Shown here: positions 7,410-12,209 of the stretch, in pieces
Position numbering within the stretch: the stretch's first letter is position 1
How the letters are laid out: each line of letters starts with the position of its first letter
Assembly (NCBI GenBank): GCA_024278655.1
Contig: JAJRSV010000379.1
Location: 1 to 12,209, forward strand
DNA length: 12,209 nucleotides
Reading direction: 5' to 3'
From: Bacteroidota bacterium
Lineage (GTDB): Bacteria > Bacteroidota > Ignavibacteria > Ignavibacteriales > Ignavibacteriaceae
The notes under the pieces: generated by a model
What the model was told of the DNA's origin: nothing
Seen by the model: the letters and a program-made list of their open reading frames with translations, nothing else
The model's database searches: none
Program-made: the position numbers and the translations under genes

Positions 7410-10400
7410 ATTATTCGATGGACCATCTACTTGAAAATCATCAATAGCAACACCAGGAGACGTTACAGAGCCGTCGCTTTTAAAAACAAACCTGAATGAT
7501 ACATTCGAATTACCAGCTAAAGACGAAATATCGGTTGAGTATTCCGTCCAGGTAGAATTGTTCCCTGTAAAGTAAGGTTCATTTATTGGAAATGACGTAG
7601 CTTGAGATGTGTTTGCAAAATTATACCAGTTCGCAGATACGGCTCCCAAAATGTTCCAACTGCTACCCTTATTCGTTGAATACTCAACTCTGAAACCATC
7701 CCATTGATTTTCTGTATCGAAGCGACTCCAAAAGCGGATAGTATAAGTTCCGGCAGTGGCAAAATTATAAACCGGCGTGTAAAGAATTGAGTGTGAGTTG
7801 TTTACGTAATTACCGGTTAAACCGGTCACCCACGAATTTACACCGCTCTTGGTTCCGTTTTTCCCGGTAACCGATGAATTCCCTAACTCAAACGGTGTGC
7901 CGTTAACATTTTCTGTTGCAAAACTATTAAGATTGCTCTCAAAGTTTCCGCCATCAGCGGGCAGGTATGGTGTTCCACCGTAAGGTAATATATGAATGTA
8001 GTCGGTTTTTATTTGGGAATCGGCACCGCTGTTTATTGTCAACGTAACTGTAAACTTACTACTTGTGCTGTAAGACTTTTGTGGATTTTTCAGGATAGAA
8101 TTATTCCCGTCGCCAAAATCCCACTGCCACGAAGTAGCTTTATAAGATGCATCGGTAAACTGAATGCTTTCACCAATGTATGTTATCAGTTTATCGGCAC
8201 CGAACTGTGCAGTTGTTGTAGTAAATACATCACTCGAAAACAAACCCCTGCCATGTGTAGCGGCAATCACAAGATTATCAGAAGTTCTTATTTGGAGCAT
8301 ATCGGTTCGTACGTTTGCCAAACCGGTGTTCGATGCGCCCCAAAGAGTGCTGCTACCGTTCAGATTATCGGTAGACCAAACACCTAACTCGGTTGCAATC
8401 AACGCCTGACTGCTGCTGGTCGGATTGAATAATGCCCACCTAACCGGCATATCGGGTAAATTTCCTTCTACCGAAGTCCAGGTAGTTCCACCGTCGGTTG
8501 TTTCCCAAATGCTGTTAACGCCGTAATTAGAATAAGTTACGAGAAGATGATTATCATTACCGTTTTCCACAGCTATGCAGGAAACGTATCCACTTGGCAT
8601 TCCGGCACCGCTGTTTATATACGTGCCAGTAAGTGATGATAAATGTGCATTATCAACTCTTACAACTCTGCCGTTACCAATTCCAAAGAAAACTCTGTTG
8701 TTTGTATTCGGTGAAACTGTAACTGCTGAAACTGTTCCTCCGCCAAAAGCAGAGACAGAACGGGAACTATAAGATGAACCGGATTGTGGATTGGACCAGT
8801 AAAGATATCTTCCTGCACTCCAGGCACCATAGAATCTGTTGTTGCTATTATCGTAATCTGTTGGATTAATAAATCTGCCGGTGTTTCCAAAGTTTATATT
8901 AGTAAATGTATTGCCACCGTCGGTTGATCTTCTGTAATTACTGTAAACATACGAAGTCCATTGGTATTGAGACTGGTCCTGGTCTATATGAGTGAATGCA
9001 CCGTCACCGCCGGTAACTTCAACAGTGCTGTTTATCCCTTCGGTACTGAATTTATGTGAACCGTTATCCTGTGCGCCGGCAAGAAAATGATTCGACAAAG
9101 CGTCGGGATGCATTGCGCAAGCATAGAATTGAGTTGTGTTATAATTAAATTCTTTTCTCGAAATAGTCGGAACACCGGCAGTTCCGTTTGTAGTTCTGTA
9201 AATTCCACCGTCATTGCCAAAATAAATCACATCGGAATTGCCGGTTTCAAAAAGTATAATATGCTGATCGGCATGCACCTCCTGATAGCCGAATCCTCCG
9301 TACCAGTGCGATATCTGCGACCAGGTGTTTCCACTATTAGTTGATTTGAATAGATCAATTCCTCCAACATATAAAACATCACGATTGTTTGGATCAACTT
9401 CTATTGTTAAATCGTACCAAGCCTGACCGCGAGAAAAATCGGTTGCGGAAATATTTGTATCATCATCACTCGGTTCACTTCTGCTGGTCCAGGTAGTTCC
9501 TCCATTAGTAGTTCGTAAAATACCATTCACTACACTGCTGAGTTCTACGAGAGCATAAACATAATTTGCATCACTCTCAGCAGTTGCAAGCTCAATTCTA
9601 TCGGCACTTATGGGAATGGTTAACGCAGACCCAAATGAAGCCCCATCACTTGTTGATTTATGAATAGAACCGCTTAGAGATGCGAAAACATCTCCATTCG
9701 CAGCTATTTCAATGTCATACGCAAAGTTACTGGCACCACTAAAACCCGAACCGAGAACTTTAGACCAAGTTGTTCCGCCGTCGGTTGAGCGTTGAACACC
9801 ACCTGAACGGGTTGCAACCAAAACAGTACCTGAATTTGTAACAATAATTTTCTGGCAGTAATTAAAATTGGAACCAGTAGTACTCGAAAGTTGATTCCAG
9901 GTGCCACCTCCATCAGTAGATTTCCATACCCCGAAACCTCTTACTGCATCAGCATTATAATACCCTTCACCTGTAGCAAAGTAAAAAATATTAGTGTTAG
10001 ACGGATCATAAGCGAGAGAAGTAATAGCAAGGTTTCCGAAAAAATCATCTACGGGCTGCCAGTTTGGTGATGATGCGGAAATGTTTGTTGTTTTCCATAA
10101 TCCTCCGGCTACACCTGCCGAGTACACAGTATTTTTTGTCCCGTCATTTGGATCAACCATTATTGCACGGGTTCTCCCCCCTACATTATCGGGACCTCTT
10201 TCTACCCAATTTACATTAGTCAGGGGCCCATTAATTTTTGATAATGATTTTTTATACTCATATGCTGGAATTAACCGATCCTTAGGGACAAAACCCAATG
10301 CAGGGTCCTTCGTCATTTCAACTTCCTGCTGCATTGCAAGATCCATTCTATCTCTCTTGGATAGAGAGATAGATTTTTTAATCTTACCTTCGCGGTAAAA

Positions 10401-10481
10401 ATCGGTGTTTGATTTTTGCACAAAGGAAAAAACAAAAAAACCGATAGTAAAACTTCCAATCAAAAAGAAAACTCTAATCAA
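6819..10481 (-). CDS. BNR/VPS10-type beta-propeller protein with PKD, jelly-roll, FN3-like and T9SS sorting domains (1220 aa)
   Basis: A hydrophobic N-terminus (2-21) serves as export signal. Propeller region about 88-750 starts with NWVERGPDNVGGR and carries Asp-boxes at about 188, 232, 324, 380, 519 and 661. VHADQHIILF (402-411) and NDGGIYRTTN (423-432) match the 891-residue neighbour closely. A PKD domain follows (about 757-832, WQWDFGDG at 785-792), then a MAM/jelly-roll-like domain (about 842-1020, ending AIDDFQVDG). An FN3-like module (about 1025-1125) and a T9SS type A sorting domain (about 1131-1220, QNYPNPFNPST, ending KMLLLK) complete it. The start is a TTG: an in-frame TAG lies four codons upstream and an AGGAG lies 6 bases before the TTG. 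PKD and jelly-roll domains usually mediate protein or polysaccharide contacts, so a surface adhesion or polymer-binding role is plausible. Enzyme activity cannot be inferred. The 459-residue gene ends 80 bases upstream with no convincing terminator. Confidence 0.92.
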   Translation of the reverse strand: MIRVFFLIGSFTIGFFVFSFVQKSNTDFYREGKIKKSISLSKRDRMDLAMQQEVEMTKDPALGFVPKDRLIPAYEYKKSLSKINGPLTNVNWVERGPDNVGGRTRAIMVDPNDGTKNTVYSAGVAGGLWKTTNISASSPNWQPVDDFFGNLAITSLAYDPSNTNIFYFATGEGYYNADAVRGFGVWKSTDGGGTWNQLSSTTGSNFNYCQKIIVTNSGTVLVATRSGGVQRSTDGGTTWSKVLGSGFSGASNFAYDIEIAANGDVFASLSGSIHKSTSDGASFGSALTIPISADRIELATAESDANYVYALVELSSVVNGILRTTNGGTTWTSRSEPSDDDTNISATDFSRGQAWYDLTIEVDPNNRDVLYVGGIDLFKSTNSGNTWSQISHWYGGFGYQEVHADQHIILFETGNSDVIYFGNDGGIYRTTNGTAGVPTISRKEFNYNTTQFYACAMHPDALSNHFLAGAQDNGSHKFSTEGINSTVEVTGGDGAFTHIDQDQSQYQWTSYVYSNYRRSTDGGNTFTNINFGNTGRFINPTDYDNSNNRFYGAWSAGRYLYWSNPQSGSSYSSRSVSAFGGGTVSAVTVSPNTNNRVFFGIGNGRVVRVDNAHLSSLTGTYINSGAGMPSGYVSCIAVENGNDNHLLVTYSNYGVNSIWETTDGGTTWTSVEGNLPDMPVRWALFNPTSSSQALIATELGVWSTDNLNGSSTLWGASNTGLANVRTDMLQIRTSDNLVIAATHGRGLFSSDVFTTTTAQFGADKLITYIGESIQFTDASYKATSWQWDFGDGNNSILKNPQKSYSTSSKFTVTLTINSGADSQIKTDYIHILPYGGTPYLPADGGNFESNLNSFATENVNGTPFELGNSSVTGKNGTKSGVNSWVTGLTGNYVNNSHSILYTPVYNFATAGTYTIRFWSRFDTENQWDGFRVEYSTNKGSSWNILGAVSANWYNFANTSQATSFPINEPYFTGNNSTWTEYSTDISSLAGNSNVSFRFVFKSDGSVTSPGVAIDDFQVDGPSNNPLPVELVSFTGTFVKDKVRLKWRTETEVNNYGFEIERKAEGEQIADWEKIGFVEGHGNSNSPKIYSFTDKNIETADKYYYRLKQIDNDGSFEYSDEIEVDILPGLFSVEQNYPNPFNPSTTIKYTLPEKSSVVVKIFSTLGEEVKTLTNTEQEAGIYKIVWNAMGFSSGVYFYYVEVKSNTSGEVNTAVRKMLLLK

Positions 10482-10487
10482 TATACA

Positions 10488-10492
10488 CTCCT
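10488..10492 (-). promoter_or_regulatory. Shine-Dalgarno deciding a TTG start
   Basis: AGGAG on the minus strand lies 6 bases before the TTG at 10479-10481. The nearest upstream ATG (10495-10497) is out of frame and meets a stop after seven codons. An in-frame TAG directly upstream (10491-10493) excludes a longer protein. The next internal Met would remove the export signal, so the TTG is the best start. Confidence 0.7.
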
Positions 10493-10561
10493 ATCATAGT
10501 ATTAGCTGAAAGGTAAATATAGGTTTAATAAAGAAAGTATCCACGTTAAAAAGATGGAACT

Positions 10562-11155
10562 TCACCTAATCAGCAACATTTTTCTGAATGAAATAAATTT
10601 ATCAGCAGAGAGTTTGTAGAAATAAACGCCGCTTGGAAACCCTTTTGCAATAAAATTGTAACTATATCTTCCGGGTTCAAGCGTCCCGCTGAATAATGTC
10701 CCGACTTTCTCTCCGAGCATATTGTATACTTCCAGCTGCAAAGTAGATGCGACAGGTATGCTGAAATTGATAATAGTAGAAGGATTAAAAGGATTGGGAT
10801 AATTTTGTTCTAATACAAATTTTTCCGGTATTGTTCCTATCGTTAATTCTATAGCTTCAGTGTATTCGTAGCTGCCGTCATTGTCTATTTGTTTTAAGCG
10901 GTATCTATAAGTTCCGTACGTAACTGCGTTATCCGTAAATGAATAATATTTTGGTGAATTGCTGTTTCCGTGTCCCTCAACAAATCCAATCTTTTCCCAT
11001 TCATCATTATTATTCCCCCCTTTGGGGGGATTAAGGGGGGCTGCTCTTTCAATCTCAAAACCATAATTATTAACTTCGGTTTGAGTAACCCAGTTAAGCT
11101 GAACGTTATTGTTTTCTATCTGGTAAGTAAAGGATGAGAGTTCAACGGGAAGAGG
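10562..11155 (-). repeat. FN3-like + sorting-domain cassette, copy 3
   Basis: This codes for residues 263-459 of the 459-residue protein, from PLPVELSSF to the end. It is homologous to copies 1 and 2, but its variable loop is 15 residues instead of 9 because of a C6/G6 palindromic element. Confidence 0.85.
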
Positions 11156-11941
11156 AAAAGAAGGAGCTATAAAAAAATTGAAAGTGGAAACAGTAGTGAA
11201 GTCAGGATTATATCCCAAATCATTTGTTAAAGAAACATCTTCAGGAAGGGTTTCATTTGAAAACAAACCGTCACTAGCGACAATTGCGGCAAAAACATTA
11301 TTTAGAGTTGATGAGGAGCTAATACCTGGTAATTCAGATAATGGAATCAAAACTTCGAAGCCGTAATTATCATTATCTAAATTATCGAATGCAAACTCGA
11401 TCGAATTTGCATGAAGTACTGTAGTTGCATCACCCCACTGCGAGTCTGTTGATGGTCCGGTTAACGATATTCCAGTAATACCACAGTTACCTAAATAAAC
11501 TTTTTGGTCTAATTGCACTAAGCCGGAAGTAAAATATCTGTATATATCGAAATAACAGTTTGACCCCGAACCAGGATTAATAGCCAGACAAAAATCTGCC
11601 TCTGTATCTAATTTGAAATTGGGATTATAATCAAACAATCCTTGCCCACCTGCTGAATTGCCTGCAGTTAATCCGTTATAGTTATCAAAATCTAGCCAAA
11701 GAGCAATTACATCACTAGTGGTTGTATTTAATTTACACTCTAAGAAAAGATAAAAATTAACACCGCTCACTTTAGAATAAATTCTTCTAACTTCAATTGA
11801 ATTACCAAATGAGTTATTATTCGGCGTAGCAGTTCCTCCTAGTAAAGTATAACCTTCCGTTATACCCCTATTGCCATCGATTGTTTGAGCAGTTGCAAAA
11901 AAACCTAAAACAATTATTAATATTAAAATAATCTTTTTCAT
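10562..11941 (-). CDS. Secreted protein with CBM9-like N-terminal domain, FN3-like module and T9SS sorting domain (459 aa)
   Basis: A clean signal peptide (MKKIILILIIVLGFFATAQ, cut near residue 18-19) leads into a domain of about 240 residues. It has FYLFLECKL, IALWLDFDN, an acidic Asn-rich middle and YGFEVLIPLSELPG (193-206). The late fEv-x-IPLSEL strand is typical of CBM9-like/DOMON-like beta-sandwiches that bind sugars or appear in sugar-acting enzymes. This assignment is tentative. Next comes the FN3-like module (about 263-367) and the sorting domain (about 374-459, QNYPNPFNPST, ending KMLLIR, where the neighbours end in LLK or LVK). Residues 300-309 (AAPLNPPKGG) are coded by a C6/G6 palindromic element inserted in the variable loop. 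The ATG lies 13 bases after the stop of the preceding cargo gene, which indicates an operon. No strong Shine-Dalgarno is seen, so translational coupling is possible. Confidence 0.9.
   Translation of the reverse strand: MKKIILILIIVLGFFATAQTIDGNRGITEGYTLLGGTATPNNNSFGNSIEVRRIYSKVSGVNFYLFLECKLNTTTSDVIALWLDFDNYNGLTAGNSAGGQGLFDYNPNFKLDTEADFCLAINPGSGSNCYFDIYRYFTSGLVQLDQKVYLGNCGITGISLTGPSTDSQWGDATTVLHANSIEFAFDNLDNDNYGFEVLIPLSELPGISSSSTLNNVFAAIVASDGLFSNETLPEDVSLTNDLGYNPDFTTVSTFNFFIAPSFPLPVELSSFTYQIENNNVQLNWVTQTEVNNYGFEIERAAPLNPPKGGNNNDEWEKIGFVEGHGNSNSPKYYSFTDNAVTYGTYRYRLKQIDNDGSYEYTEAIELTIGTIPEKFVLEQNYPNPFNPSTIINFSIPVASTLQLEVYNMLGEKVGTLFSGTLEPGRYSYNFIAKGFPSGVYFYKLSADKFISFRKMLLIR
11015..11040 (-). repeat. 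C6-TTAAT-C6-AAA-G6 palindromic mini-element within a coding region
   Basis: On the minus strand the sequence is six C, TTAAT, six C, AAA, six G. The G6 block can pair with the near C6 (perfect 6-bp stem, 3-base loop, 11015-11029) or with the far C6. It reads in frame as APLNPPKGG, in the loop between FEIER and WEKIGFVEG. The loop is 6 residues (18 bases) longer than in the two paralogous modules, which supports an insertion. From memory, this C-rich element is dispersed in Bacteroidota and Ignavibacteria genomes; I could not check this. Confidence 0.75.
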
Positions 11942-11954
11942 ATTTACTTGAAGC

Positions 11955-12209
11955 TTACTTTACGAGCATCATTTTTTTAACGACAACATTATCAGCAGTT
12001 TGGAGTTTATAGAGGTAAATTCCGCTTGCCAAATCGCTTCCGTTAAACTCAACTTCGTAAATTCTTCCGCCATCCATTGTTCCGCTGAAGAGTTCTGCGA
12101 CTTCTTTACCGAGTGCATTATAAACCTTAAGCGTTCCCTTCGTTTGTTCTGCCGAAGCGAATTTTATTTTTGTGGAAGGATTAAAAGGATTCGGATAGTT
12201 CTGCTCCAA
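11955..12209 (-). CDS. T9SS cargo protein, C-terminal sorting domain only (N-terminus beyond window)
   Basis: These are the last 84 codons of a gene that continues past the right edge. The first visible codon is TTG, read here as the Leu of LEQNYPNPFNPST rather than a start, because this motif always lies deep inside cargo proteins. The visible part is a complete type A sorting domain: QNYPNPFNPSTKIKF, LKVYNALGKEVAELF, DLASGIYLYKLQ and the terminal KKMMLVK. The passenger, and so the function, is unknown. The stop lies 13 bases before the ATG of the 459-residue gene, so the two are probably in one transcript. Confidence 0.88.
   Translation of the reverse strand: MEQNYPNPFNPSTKIKFASAEQTKGTLKVYNALGKEVAELFSGTMDGGRIYEVEFNGSDLASGIYLYKLQTADNVVVKKMMLVK

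Noticed and set aside
10541..10561. Weak hairpin TCCA/TGGA after the 459-residue gene as a terminator
   Set aside because: Only 4 base pairs, with no T run following on the minus strand.
1..12209. Plus-strand and alternate-frame open frames of 62-131 codons
   Set aside because: All lie opposite or within long minus-strand genes. They lack recognisable domains or signal peptides and fit shadow frames of conserved coding sequence.
12207..12209. TTG at the right edge as a start codon
   Set aside because: It codes for the Leu of LEQNYPNPFNPST, which is internal in every other copy. The gene simply runs off the window.
1..12209. CRISPR array, tRNA, rRNA, insertion sequence or phage genes
   Set aside because: No regularly spaced direct repeats, no cloverleaf, and no transposase or integrase frame was seen. 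The internal repeats are protein-domain repeats or the two short palindromes.

Overview
The window looks like chromosomal DNA, roughly 40% GC by eye, from a bacterium of the Ignavibacteria/Chlorobi part of the FCB group. The main clue is the C-terminal signature (I/V)LEQNYPNPFNPST followed by about 70 residues ending in KM(I/L)LLK. This is the type A sorting domain of cargo for the type IX secretion system (T9SS). The phylum call is an inference from this signature and from the recurring LPVELSSF / YRLKQIDNDGS module. There is no rRNA, tRNA or housekeeping gene to confirm it.

Every gene lies on the minus strand, so transcription runs from high to low coordinates. In that order the window holds: the last 84 codons of a T9SS cargo gene cut by the right edge (11955-12209); a 459-residue secreted protein with a CBM9-like N-terminal domain (10562-11941); a 1220-residue BNR/VPS10-type beta-propeller protein with PKD and jelly-roll domains (6819-10481, TTG start); an orphan sorting domain with no start, read as a gene remnant (6415-6714); a 793-residue subtilase-fold protein with a non-standard catalytic triad (3761-6142); an 891-residue BNR/VPS10-type propeller protein (988-3663); a strong intrinsic terminator (929-961); and the first 300 codons of another secreted protein cut by the left edge (1-901).

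The four intact genes each have a hydrophobic N-terminus for Sec export and a T9SS sorting domain. Their products should therefore cross the outer membrane and be released or anchored on the cell surface. No T9SS machinery gene is present, so this is a cargo cluster. Three genes (subtilase, 1220-residue propeller, 459-residue protein) share a module of about 190 residues, FN3-like domain plus sorting domain, attached to unrelated passengers. Parts of this module are almost identical at the DNA level.

The most interesting signal is in a variable loop of that shared module. Two of the three copies carry a short palindromic DNA element there, read in frame (PLNPPKGG in one, LRPSDYA in the other). 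Together with the orphan sorting domain, this suggests that the cluster evolves by recombination and by small nomadic palindromes. No complete new biological system such as defence, CRISPR or mobile-element machinery is visible.
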